The translations under genes and the position numbers were made by a program. A stretch of DNA of 9,271 nt from Gemmatimonadaceae bacterium (GTDB lineage: Bacteria > Gemmatimonadota > Gemmatimonadetes > Gemmatimonadales > Gemmatimonadaceae), in the NCBI GenBank assembly GCA_025453855.1, contig JALOPO010000088.1, positions 1 to 9,271 on the forward strand, in the 5' to 3' direction. Shown one piece after another: positions 1 through 9,271 of this stretch. The notes beneath the pieces were generated by a model. It worked only from the letters and a program-made list of their open reading frames with translations, made no database searches and had not been told where the DNA came from. The first letter of the stretch is position 1; each line of letters begins with the position of its first letter.

Positions 1-33
1 GTTGCCGGCGCGACGGCACACGTGTTCCCGGCG

Positions 34-855
34 TCAGCCCGGTGGATCGTCGCGCCGGAGCTGCCGCGTCCCCGCGAGCGGCGCGTGGACCAGGCGCCCA
101 CGCGGATCGCGCCACCAGGCGCCAAGCGTTCCGTCGGATGCGCGCAACGACACGGGCGTGACCTCGAGCGGCACTTCGGCGATGGTCAACGCGGTCGGGG
201 CCGCCGACGTTGCCACGGCCCGGCGCAGCGTCCCGGTGCGGACGTCGAGCACCGTCACCGAATCGCGCGGCTGCGCCGCCGCCGCCACCAGCAGCGGCAC
301 CAGCGCCGCATCGTCGACCAGGAGGAGCGCCCGCGCGAGCGGGAACTCGCGCACCATGCGATGTGCCGCGCTGGTGCGCGTGAGCACCATGCGCCCGCCA
401 CCGATCGCCACCTCCACGCGGTCGGTGACGCGTCCCGCGCTGTCGCGCGTCTCGGCCAGGTAGCGACGCGGGGCGAGGAGCGTATCGGTGCGGAGCTCGG
501 CGGTGATGCGCTCGCCGGGGCGCACGAGGACCCCCGTGGCGACGACGTCGACCCCGGTGCCCGTGCGCTCGATCCGCAGCCGGAGCGTCCCGCGTGCCAG
601 CAGCGCGGTGCCCTCGAGCAGCGAGACGGCGAGCGCATCGGCCACCGGGGCCGCGCTCGCGAGCGGCGCGGTGCCGGGCCCGCCGGCCGCAGCCACCGGC
701 GGCGTCACCGTCGGTACGGGCTGCGCGCCCACCTCCCGCACGCCTCCGAGCACGAGCGCCCCGGCGAGGGCGATCGGGCGGGTGCACGCGGTCGCGCGGT
801 CTCGCCACGTGACGGTGCTCGGGGCGTGGCGATGGATCCGAAACGAGGAAGGCAC
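34..855 (-). CDS. Secreted or periplasmic protein of unknown function, 273 aa
   Basis: I do not recognise the family. The predicted protein has an N-terminal export signal: a basic stretch (about residues 8-26), a hydrophobic core TRPIALAGALVLGG (25-38), and a V-G-A motif at 42-44 that fits signal peptidase I cleavage after residue 44. A low-complexity Ala/Pro/Gly linker follows (about 46-75). The rest (about 78-265) alternates short hydrophobic strands with charged turns and ends in a W-R-D-P-x-G-R motif (248-254), suggesting a beta-rich fold. It loosely recalls DUF3108-type periplasmic proteins, but I cannot support that assignment. The GTG at 853-855 is chosen because no in-frame ATG lies near the signal peptide and a longer reading would overlap the divergent histidine kinase gene. 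No Shine-Dalgarno is visible. It is divergent from the kinase gene with 69 bp between, so shared regulation is possible. The reading frame stays open far upstream, but that is a composition artefact. Confidence 0.75.
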   Translation of the reverse strand: MPSSFRIHRHAPSTVTWRDRATACTRPIALAGALVLGGVREVGAQPVPTVTPPVAAAGGPGTAPLASAAPVADALAVSLLEGTALLARGTLRLRIERTGTGVDVVATGVLVRPGERITAELRTDTLLAPRRYLAETRDSAGRVTDRVEVAIGGGRMVLTRTSAAHRMVREFPLARALLLVDDAALVPLLVAAAAQPRDSVTVLDVRTGTLRRAVATSAAPTALTIAEVPLEVTPVSLRASDGTLGAWWRDPRGRLVHAPLAGTRQLRRDDPPG

Positions 856-859
856 GGTG

Positions 860-865
860 TAAACT
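860..865 (+). promoter_or_regulatory. Possible -10 element in the divergent intergenic gap
   Basis: TAAACT matches the TANNNT form of a -10 box and sits in the only AT-rich patch (about 858-865) of the 69 bp gap between the secreted-protein gene and the membrane histidine kinase. It would start transcription near 872, about 50 nt before the GTG at 925. No convincing -35 hexamer is seen 16-18 bp upstream. The same patch read on the other strand (TTTACA) is too close to the divergent GTG to act as a standard promoter for it. This is a weak call from pattern alone. Confidence 0.25.
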
Positions 866-924
866 GCCCAGTCCGGACGGGCGCGCGCGACCGGTGCGCG
901 CCACGATCCGGGTGACCCCGGTCC

Positions 925-3900
925 GTGCCGCGACTGCCGACTCTCCTCACCTTCCGCCGCCAGTGGCTCGTGCCGGCCGCCATCGGCGTGCTCTGCGCCG
1001 CCGCCTGGCTGCGCGGGCCGAGCGTCGCCTGGCTGGCCGGGGCCGGGGTGGCGACGGTCGCGGCGGCGCTCCTCGGGCGCCGGGCCGAGCGCCGACGCAC
1101 GCCGCTGCTGGTGGTGATGCTCGGCGTCGCCTTCGTGGCGGCGGGGGCGTGGCACCAGTACGCGCTCGATCGCATCGCGCACGACTTCGATCGCTGGAAT
1201 GCCGAGGCGATCGCGCGCGGCGACGCGGCGGTCGAACGTGCGCTCCCCATCGCCGCGGCGCGCGCCCGTCGGCTGGCGATCGCCGCCGTCGGCGCCCCGG
1301 CCGAGCCCACGGCGGCGTTCGAGACGCTCGGTGCGCTCGAGGAGCGTGACGAGCGGACGAGCGTCGTGCTCTATCGCGACGGGCTCCCGGTGGCGTGGGC
1401 GGGGAGCATGCGCGCCGTCCCCGAGGTGCTGCGCGCCTCCCTTGGCATCCATCGCTCGCGATTCTACCTGCTGCTCTACGCGGCCGAGCGGCGCGGGAGC
1501 GCGGTCGCGGTGGCCACGGTCGTCCTCGACGCCGATCCGCCGGCGCGGCATCTCGTCGCCGCACTCGGTCCCGAGCTCGCGCGTCGCGCGGGGGTGGGGG
1601 CGATCGAATTCGCGCCGCCGGGCGTGGCCGATGCGCAGGGCTTCCGGCCGTGGGTGAGCGACGGCACGACGCTCCTTCGCTATCGCGCCACCGCGCCATC
1701 GCAGGACGAGGCGTACCTGCGGCGCATGGACGAGGCGCGCTGGTGGGGCGGCGTGGTGCTCTTCGTCTGGGCGATCGCGCTCGTCGGGGCGGCCTGGCGT
1801 CGCCGGCCACCGCTCGCCGAGCAGCTCGCGGCGCTGGTCGTGGCCGCGGTGACGCTCACGCTCGTCCCGCTCGGGGCGTTGAGCAACGTGAGCTGGCTCT
1901 TCGATCCCGGGCGCTACGTGCTGCGACTCGGCCCGCTCGTGCTGGCGACGCCGGCGGCGCTGCTCGGCGCGGGCGTCACGCTCACGCTCGCGGTGCTCGC
2001 GCTCCGGCGCGGCTTCCGGCGCGGCGTCGCCTCGCGCCCCGCGGCGGCGATCGTGCTCGCGGCGCTCGCGGGCTTCGCGCCGTTCGCGTTGCGTGCGCTC
2101 ACGCGCGGCATCGCCACGCCGCCGGATGGCGAGACGACCGCGCTCTGGCTCACCTGGCAGGTGGGGCTCTTCCTCGTGGCGGTGGCGGTGCTCGTGGCCG
2201 GCGCCGGCGCGGCGCGCGTGCTCCTCGCCCCCGGGCGCGGCTTCGCGCCCACCACCGGTCCCTTGCTCGCGAGCGCGGCGGCCACGCTGGCGCCCGCGGT
2301 CTGGTGGCCCGACGGCGCGTGGCCGACGTGGTACGGCATCGCGTGGATCGGCGTGATCGCGATCACCGCGCTGGCGCGTCGGCCGCGCCGACTCGCGCTC
2401 CTGCCGGTGGGGATCGTGGCGGCGATGGGCGCGGCGGTGCTGACGTGGGGGGCGGTGATGCGGCAGCGCACGACGCTCGCGTCGCTCGACACCGCGCAGC
2501 TCGCGACCGTCGACGCCGATGCGCAGGTCCTCCTCTCGCGCTTCGCGCTGCAGCTGCGCGAGCTGCCACCGGCCGAGACGCGCGCCGACCTGCTCGATCG
2601 CGTGCAGGCGAGCGACCTGGTGGCGGCGGGCTATCCGGTGAGCGCCTTCGTCTTCGACACGCGCGACTCGTCGCTGGTGACGCTCGAGGTCTTCGGCATC
2701 AGCGAACCGCGCGTGGAGGCGAATCCCGTGATCCAGGAGGCGATCGCGACGCGCGCCCCGGTGGCACGCGCGATCGCCGGGTATCCGGGCGTCTACCAGG
2801 TGCTCGCCGTCCCGTACGACAACGGCTCGGTGACGACGGTGCTCGTGGAGCCGCGCACGCGCGTGGTCACCGCGCCCACGGTGGCCGCGCTGCTCGGCTA
2901 CGGCGCGCGCCGCGAGGGGACGCCGTCGTACACGGTGCAGCCGGGCGAGGTGCAGCCCGGGCGACGCATCGGCGACGGGATCCGCTGGGTGCGCGACGGC
3001 ACGGTGCTCGACGGCTCGCGCATCGTCCCGAGCCTGGTGGGGCCGGTGCAGGCGCACGCCCGCGTGGAGGTGGTCGATGCGTGGCGCCTCGTGCAGCGCG
3101 GCACGCTCATCGTGCTCGCCGACCTCGCCCTGCTCGCCCTGCTGTGGGCCTCGAGCGCGGCGACCCGCGGCAGCATGGGGCGGCTCTGGCGGCTGCGGCG
3201 CCGCGGCCTGCTCACGAGCTACCGCGGCCAGCTCACGGTGGTGCTCTTCACCTTCTTCCTCGTGCCCGCGACGGCGTTCACGGTGTGGAGCGTGGGGCGG
3301 CTGCGCGACGACGAGCGCCGGCAGCGCGAGCTGCTCGTGCGCGAGTTCCTGCGCGCCATCGATCGGTCGGGCGAGCGCACGCCGCTCGAGCAGGCGAGCA
3401 AGCGCATCGGCGTGCCGCTCCTCGGCTATGCGGCAGGGCGCCTCGTGGACGTGAGCGACGAGCTGTTCGGCTCGCTCGCCCCGCTCGGCCTCTTCCTCCC
3501 GCCGCGCGTGGCGCAGGCGCTCGCCCCCGGCGGCTCGCTGACCGCGTCGGCGACGGTCGACGTGGCGGGGCGCGACGTGCTCGTCACCTATCTCAGCACG
3601 CTCGGCACGCGCGGTGATCGCGTGGTGGTGGCCGCCCCCGCGGTGCTGGCCGGCGACATCACCGCGCAGCGACGCGAGGATCTCGTCGTCCTGCTGCTCT
3701 TCTCGACCTTCGCCGGCGCGCTCGGTGCGCTCGGCCTGTCGGGGCTCGCGGCGCGGCAGTTCGCGCGGCCGATCGGTGCGCTGCGCGATGCGGCGGTGGC
3801 GGTGGCGCGTGGCGAGCGCGCGCCGCGCTTCACCGACGCGCCGCCGGGCGAGTTCGTCCCCGTCTTCGATGCGTTCCGCCGCATGGCGGGCGACCTGCGC

Positions 3901-4962
3901 GCGAGCGAGCGCGCGCTCGACGCGGCGCGCCGCCGCACCGACGCCGTGCTGCGCACCGTCGCCTCGGGCGTGGTGGCGGTCGATGCCGATGGTGCGATCG
4001 TGCTCGCCAATCCGCGCGCCGAGCAGCTCGTTGGGCGCGCGCTCCCGGCGGGCGAGCCGCTGGCGGCACTCGCCCCCGCGCTGGCCTCGCGCGCCACGGC
4101 ATTCGCCGTCGGCGAGCGCGTCGAGGACCTGTTCGAGGACCAGTGGGGCGTGGCCACCGTGCAGGGCCGCTTCACGCGCCTCGACAAGGGGGGCGTGGTG
4201 GTCACGCTCGACGACGTCACGCAGCTCGCCCGTGCGCAGCGCGTGCTCGCGTGGGGCGAGATGGCGCGCCAGGTCGCGCACGAGATCAAGAACCCGCTCA
4301 CGCCGATGCGCCTCGGCGTGCAGCACCTGCGCCGCGCGCGGCACCGTCCCGACTTCGACGCGATCCTCGATCGCAACGTCGACACGATCCTCGAGCAGAT
4401 CGATCGGCTGGACGAGATCGCGCGCGCCTTCAGCCGCTACGGCACGACCCCCGATCGCGCGCCGCCGCCCGAGCCGGTGCCGGTGGTGGCGGTCGTCGAG
4501 GAGGTGCTGCGCCTCGAGCGCCTCGGCGATGCGCCGATCGTCTGGGAGTCGCCGGCCGCGGGGGGCGAGGTCGTGGCCTGGGCGCGCAAGGCCGAGCTGC
4601 GCGACGTGCTCCTCAACCTGCTCGAGAACGCGCGACTCGCCGCCTCGGCGCGCATCGCCGTGGACGTGAGCATCGCCGGCGATCGCGTGCACGTGCACGT
4701 GCGCGACGACGGCACCGGCATCGAGTCGGCGCTGCTGCCGCGCGTTTTCGAGCCGCACTTCAGCACGCGCACGAGCGGGAGCGGGCTCGGACTCGCGATC
4801 AGCCGGCGCCTGGTGGAGGGGTGGGGCGGGACGCTCACGCTGGAGAGCGCGCCGGGCTCGGGGACGACGGCGCGCATCGTCCTGCGCCTCGTGCGCGACG
4901 ACGAGGCGACGCTGCCGCCCGCGGGGAGCGACCGGGCCGAGGCCGCTGCACGGGCGGAGTAG
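925..4962 (+). CDS. NtrY-like multi-pass membrane sensor histidine kinase, 1345 aa
   Basis: This is an inner-membrane sensor that should autophosphorylate and pass phosphate to a response regulator. About 14 hydrophobic helices are visible (near 13-31, 33-50, 60-76, 274-292, 298-317, 333-360, 372-390, 408-430, 445-460, 470-485, 491-511, 726-744, 768-790, 918-942), and Arg-rich loops at 51-58, 291-294, 361-371, 485-489 and 748-760 fall on the cytoplasmic side. Three long segments are then extracytoplasmic: 77-272, 512-725 and 791-917. HAMP (about 942-995), PAS (about 1003-1100), HisKA and HATPase_c follow. The phospho-acceptor is H1119 in VAHEIKNPLTPMRL, which is typical of NtrY and carries the HExxN phosphatase motif. 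The ATP-binding site shows N1235, D-D-G-T-G at 1261-1265, FEPHF at 1275-1279 and GSGLGLA at 1285-1291. The GTG start at 925 follows an in-frame TGA at 913 and has no clear ribosome site. NtrY proteins usually have one periplasmic domain and fewer helices, so the N-terminal 760 residues are extra. No NtrX-like regulator is adjacent. The input signal is unknown. Confidence 0.93.
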   Translation: MPRLPTLLTFRRQWLVPAAIGVLCAAAWLRGPSVAWLAGAGVATVAAALLGRRAERRRTPLLVVMLGVAFVAAGAWHQYALDRIAHDFDRWNAEAIARGDAAVERALPIAAARARRLAIAAVGAPAEPTAAFETLGALEERDERTSVVLYRDGLPVAWAGSMRAVPEVLRASLGIHRSRFYLLLYAAERRGSAVAVATVVLDADPPARHLVAALGPELARRAGVGAIEFAPPGVADAQGFRPWVSDGTTLLRYRATAPSQDEAYLRRMDEARWWGGVVLFVWAIALVGAAWRRRPPLAEQLAALVVAAVTLTLVPLGALSNVSWLFDPGRYVLRLGPLVLATPAALLGAGVTLTLAVLALRRGFRRGVASRPAAAIVLAALAGFAPFALRALTRGIATPPDGETTALWLTWQVGLFLVAVAVLVAGAGAARVLLAPGRGFAPTTGPLLASAAATLAPAVWWPDGAWPTWYGIAWIGVIAITALARRPRRLALLPVGIVAAMGAAVLTWGAVMRQRTTLASLDTAQLATVDADAQVLLSRFALQLRELPPAETRADLLDRVQASDLVAAGYPVSAFVFDTRDSSLVTLEVFGISEPRVEANPVIQEAIATRAPVARAIAGYPGVYQVLAVPYDNGSVTTVLVEPRTRVVTAPTVAALLGYGARREGTPSYTVQPGEVQPGRRIGDGIRWVRDGTVLDGSRIVPSLVGPVQAHARVEVVDAWRLVQRGTLIVLADLALLALLWASSAATRGSMGRLWRLRRRGLLTSYRGQLTVVLFTFFLVPATAFTVWSVGRLRDDERRQRELLVREFLRAIDRSGERTPLEQASKRIGVPLLGYAAGRLVDVSDELFGSLAPLGLFLPPRVAQALAPGGSLTASATVDVAGRDVLVTYLSTLGTRGDRVVVAAPAVLAGDITAQRREDLVVLLLFSTFAGALGALGLSGLAARQFARPIGALRDAAVAVARGERAPRFTDAPPGEFVPVFDAFRRMAGDLRASERALDAARRRTDAVLRTVASGVVAVDADGAIVLANPRAEQLVGRALPAGEPLAALAPALASRATAFAVGERVEDLFEDQWGVATVQGRFTRLDKGGVVVTLDDVTQLARAQRVLAWGEMARQVAHEIKNPLTPMRLGVQHLRRARHRPDFDAILDRNVDTILEQIDRLDEIARAFSRYGTTPDRAPPPEPVPVVAVVEEVLRLERLGDAPIVWESPAAGGEVVAWARKAELRDVLLNLLENARLAASARIAVDVSIAGDRVHVHVRDDGTGIESALLPRVFEPHFSTRTSGSGLGLAISRRLVEGWGGTLTLESAPGSGTTARIVLRLVRDDEATLPPAGSDRAEAAARAE

Positions 4963-4971
4963 ATTGCGCGC
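4960..4971 (+). promoter_or_regulatory. Candidate leaderless promoter: -10 box 6 nt before the Ser/Thr kinase ATG
   Basis: TAGATT (4960-4965) matches TANNNT and is followed by exactly six bases (GCGCGC) and then the ATG at 4972. This would place the transcription start at or very near the A of the start codon. The TAG is also the stop codon of the upstream histidine kinase. The nearest Shine-Dalgarno-like string, GGAG at 4955-4958, is 13 nt from the ATG, too far for normal use. TANNNT boxes at this distance are known for leaderless mRNAs in Deinococcus. Applying that here is inference. No -35 hexamer is evident. Confidence 0.5.
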
Positions 4972-6759
<1,788 letters not shown>

Positions 6760-6763
6760 GCGG

Positions 6764-9271
6764 CTACGTCTGCTCCAGGCTCGCCGCCAGGGCGCGCGCC
6801 GTCGCCGACATCAGCACGATGGGGAGCTCGCCATCCTCGGCGCGCAGCGCGCGTGCGAGTTCGCGCCCCGTCATGCGCGGCATGCGGATGTCGCTCACGA
6901 GCACGTCGACCTGCCGCCCCGCTGCCGCCGCCTCGAGCCAGCGCTCGACGGCATCGAGGCCGTGCTCGGCGACGAGCACGTCGTAGCCCGCGTCCTCGAG
7001 CGTGCGGCGGGCGAGCGCGCGCACGTCGGGTTCGTCCTCGACGAGGAGCACGGTGCCGCGCGCCGGCTCGCCGCTGGGCCCCGCGGCGGGCGCCTCGTCG
7101 AGCGACTCGGGGGCGCCGTCGGTCACCGGGAAGACGAGCGTGACCGTCGTCCCCGCCGCGGGCACGCTGTCGATCCAGATGCGACCGCCACCCTGCTCGA
7201 CGATGTTGTGCACCGTCGCCAGGCCGATGCCGGTGCCGTGCCCCGACGGCTTGGTGGTGAAGAACGGCTCGAAGGCGCGCGCCACGGTCGCGGGATCCAT
7301 CCCGGCGCCGGTGTCGCGCACCTGCAGCCGCACGACGCCGCGCGGGGCGGGGAAGTCCACCGCCGCCGGACCGAGGTACGTGGTGGTGATCGTCAGCGTG
7401 CCGCTGTCGGCCATCGCGTCGCGCGCATTGAGGCCGAGGTTGAGCAGCACCTGTTCGAGGTGCATGGGATCGAGCAGGATCGCGCGCGTCGTGCCCGCGC
7501 CGAGGTGCAGCTCGAGCGCGACGTGCTCGCCGAGCACGCGGCCGAGGAGCTCGGCGTACCGGGCGATGATGGTGTCGGCGGCGATGCGGCGCGGCACGCT
7601 CGCGTCGCGACGGCTGAGCGTGAGGAGCTGGCGCGTGAGCCCGGCGGCGCGCTCGCTGGCGACACGGATGGCATCGGCATCACGCCGCGCCTCGCTCCCC
7701 TCCGGCAGGGCGCGCAGGAGGAAGCGCGCGTGGCCGCGCACCACCGTGAGCAGGTTGTTGAAGTCGTGCGCGAGCCCGCCCGCGAGCTGCCCGACCGCCT
7801 CGAGCTTCTGCGACTGCCGCAGCCGCTCCTCGAGCACGCGCTGGTCGGTGATGTCGACGTGCACGCCACGCACGTGGCGCACGGCGCCGGTCGCGTCGTA
7901 CTCGAACTCGCCCTGCGACGCGATCCAGCGCACGCTCCCGTCGTCGGCGCGCCGGATGCGGTACTCCGCACGCCAGTGCGGAGCACGCGTCGCCATCACG
8001 TGATCGAGCCCTGCGCGCACCGTCGCCGCGTCGTCCGGATGGATCGCCTCGCGGAACAGCGCGGCGCTGGCGACGACCGTGCCGGGAACGTGGCCCAGGA
8101 GGCGGTACGTCTCGTCGGTCCAGACGAGGCGCCCCTCGGGGCCGTGCCACGCGTAGCCACCGATGCGCCCGATCCGCTGCGCATCGGCCAGCTCGCGCTC
8201 GCGTTCACGGAGCCGCGCCTCCGCGCGACGCCTGACGAGTTCACCGGTGGCGCGCGCGGCGATCGTCTGCAGGAGCGAGCCCGCCATCCCGCCGTCGAGT
8301 CGTGCACCGCCGCCGACCGCGAGCAGGAGGCCGATCGTCAGTCCGCGATCGTCGCGCAGCGGGACGATGGTATGGTCGTCGGCGTCGATCCCCCAGAGCG
8401 TGGTCGCGATCGTCGGCCCCCCCGCCGACGGCGCGTCGCCACCGTCGAGCACCGGCGCGAGCAGGGTGCCGGCGATGTCGACCGTCCGCTCATCGTGCGC
8501 CGCGCCCTCGGCCCAGCTCCCGAGCAGCCGCAGCACGGTCGAGCGCTCGGCGTCGCGCTCGGCGATGCAGGCCGCGCGCAGCTCGAGCATCGTCGCGAGG
8601 CGCTCCACGAGCTCGGAGAAGAGCTTCGCGTCGCTCCCGGGCGCGCCGGAGGTGGCGGCGATGGCGCGAAGCGCCCCCTCGGTGCGCTTGCGGTCGGTGA
8701 TGTCGGCGTTGGCGCCGAGCACCCAGAGCGGACGTCCGTCGGCATCGCGCTCCACCACCTGCGCGCGGTCGTGGAGCCAGCGCCACTCGCCGTTGGCGGC
8801 GCGCACGCGGTACTCGGTCTCGTAACCCGGACTGCGCCCCTCGAGGTGCCGGTCGAGGAGTGCACGCGCGCGTGGCGCGTCGTCGGGATGCACGAGCTCG
8901 AACCACGCGCTCACCGTGGGCGACGCGGTCCCCGGTCCGTAGCCCAGGTGGCGCGACAGCTTGGTGCTGCCGATGACGCGGTCGTTCACCACGTCCCACT
9001 CGTAGATCCCCTCGGTCGCCAGCTCCACCGCGGTGCGCAGCTTCTGCTCGCTCGCCTCCAGGGCGGCGCGCGCGCGCTCGCGCTCCGTGACGTCGATGCC
9101 GAGGATGAGCGCGCCGCGCGCGGCCGCCCCGTCGTCGGTGAGCGGGACGCCGCGCAGCTCGAGCGTCCGCCCGCGCACCGGGAGCTGGAAGGTGATGCGC
9201 TCGCCGGCGAGGACGCGTCGCGCCGCCGGCACCAGCACGCGCATCGCCTCGGGGGCTTCGATCTCGTCGAG
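6764..9271 (-). CDS. Hybrid sensor histidine kinase (PAS-PAS-GAF-PAS-HisKA-HATPase-receiver), 5' end missing
   Basis: 835 residues are in the window. The frame stays open to the right edge, and the first visible segment is the tail of a PAS fold, so the true start lies outside and the ATG at 9244 is probably internal. Counting from that Met: PAS tail ending in DVTERERA (51-58); second PAS with PAC motif (about 62-190, ending ADITDRK); divergent GAF-like region (about 205-337); third PAS (about 345-470, ending VDITDQR); HisKA with H493 in LAHDFNNLL; HATPase_c with N606, DTGAGM (644-649), FEPFF (658-662) and GTGIGLA (670-676); then a receiver (about 730-826) with E736/D737, phospho-acceptor D785 in SDIRMP and S813. 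The HDFNN type of H-box is common in cytoplasmic PAS-rich hybrid kinases. No membrane helix is visible in this part. The receiver ends 13 residues after S813, before the usual beta-5 Lys-Pro. The stop is 4 bp from the convergent Ser/Thr kinase stop. The signal is unknown; PAS and GAF domains suggest a cytoplasmic ligand, redox or light cue. Confidence 0.92.
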   Translation of the reverse strand, partial: LDEIEAPEAMRVLVPAARRVLAGERITFQLPVRGRTLELRGVPLTDDGAAARGALILGIDVTERERARAALEASEQKLRTAVELATEGIYEWDVVNDRVIGSTKLSRHLGYGPGTASPTVSAWFELVHPDDAPRARALLDRHLEGRSPGYETEYRVRAANGEWRWLHDRAQVVERDADGRPLWVLGANADITDRKRTEGALRAIAATSGAPGSDAKLFSELVERLATMLELRAACIAERDAERSTVLRLLGSWAEGAAHDERTVDIAGTLLAPVLDGGDAPSAGGPTIATTLWGIDADDHTIVPLRDDRGLTIGLLLAVGGGARLDGGMAGSLLQTIAARATGELVRRRAEARLRERERELADAQRIGRIGGYAWHGPEGRLVWTDETYRLLGHVPGTVVASAALFREAIHPDDAATVRAGLDHVMATRAPHWRAEYRIRRADDGSVRWIASQGEFEYDATGAVRHVRGVHVDITDQRVLEERLRQSQKLEAVGQLAGGLAHDFNNLLTVVRGHARFLLRALPEGSEARRDADAIRVASERAAGLTRQLLTLSRRDASVPRRIAADTIIARYAELLGRVLGEHVALELHLGAGTTRAILLDPMHLEQVLLNLGLNARDAMADSGTLTITTTYLGPAAVDFPAPRGVVRLQVRDTGAGMDPATVARAFEPFFTTKPSGHGTGIGLATVHNIVEQGGGRIWIDSVPAAGTTVTLVFPVTDGAPESLDEAPAAGPSGEPARGTVLLVEDEPDVRALARRTLEDAGYDVLVAEHGLDAVERWLEAAAAGRQVDVLVSDIRMPRMTGRELARALRAEDGELPIVLMSATARALAASLEQT

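Noticed and set aside
4..32. An inverted repeat (GCCGG and CCGGC) just downstream of the secreted-protein gene, considered as a terminator.
   Set aside because: The stem is only 5 bp with a 19-base loop and no T-run follows before the window edge.
2353..2366. A perfect 14 bp palindrome, GTGATCGCGATCAC, considered as an operator.
   Set aside because: It lies deep inside the coding sequence and is explained by the codons for Val-Ile-Ala-Ile-Thr; nothing around it suggests a regulatory site.
1395..3617. A 740-codon plus-strand open frame inside the membrane histidine kinase.
   Set aside because: It is a frame-shifted shadow with Arg/Ala/Gly-rich composition and no membrane or catalytic motif.
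7002..8003. A 333-codon plus-strand open frame opposite the hybrid kinase.
   Set aside because: It is Ser/Arg-rich shadow sequence; the opposite strand has clear PAS, HisKA and HATPase motifs here.
9242..9244. The ATG at 9244 as the true start of the hybrid kinase.
   Set aside because: The frame stays open to the window edge, and the residues just after this Met are the middle of a PAS fold, so the start must lie outside.

Overview
The window is very GC-rich, with almost every third codon position G or C, and has four protein-coding genes in 9.27 kb. The protein families (a multi-pass NtrY-like histidine kinase, a cytoplasmic Ser/Thr kinase, a hybrid PAS/GAF histidine kinase and a small secreted protein) and the lack of Shine-Dalgarno sites at the gene starts suggest a Gram-negative bacterium of the Gemmatimonadota type. 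A Myxococcota-like organism is possible. This assignment is inference from composition and gene style, not from a marker gene. I see no rRNA, tRNA, CRISPR array, insertion sequence or phage gene.

Layout: (1) 34-855, minus strand: a 273-residue protein with a signal peptide and no recognised family. (2) 856-924: a 69 bp divergent intergenic gap holding an AT-rich block. (3) 925-4962, plus strand: a 1345-residue membrane histidine kinase with about 14 predicted membrane helices, three extracytoplasmic regions, then HAMP, PAS, HisKA and HATPase. (4) 4972-6759, plus strand: a 595-residue Ser/Thr kinase whose N-terminal half is a degenerate kinase domain and whose C-terminal half is a complete one. 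(5) 6764-9271, minus strand: the C-terminal 835 residues of a hybrid histidine kinase (PAS-PAS-GAF-PAS-HisKA-HATPase-receiver) that runs off the right edge and converges on gene 4 with only 4 bp between the stops. The only noncoding DNA is 1-33, 856-924, 4963-4971 and 6760-6763.

The window is thus a cluster of signalling genes. The membrane histidine kinase and the Ser/Thr kinase are 9 bp apart on one strand and probably form an operon, although a -10-like element at their junction suggests the kinase may also be transcribed alone as a leaderless mRNA. No response regulator with an output domain lies in the window, so phosphotransfer partners must be elsewhere. The points most worth following up are the pseudokinase-kinase tandem with a strong internal Shine-Dalgarno and ATG between its halves, the elaborate sensor of the membrane kinase, and the hybrid kinase's receiver, which stops before its conserved lysine.
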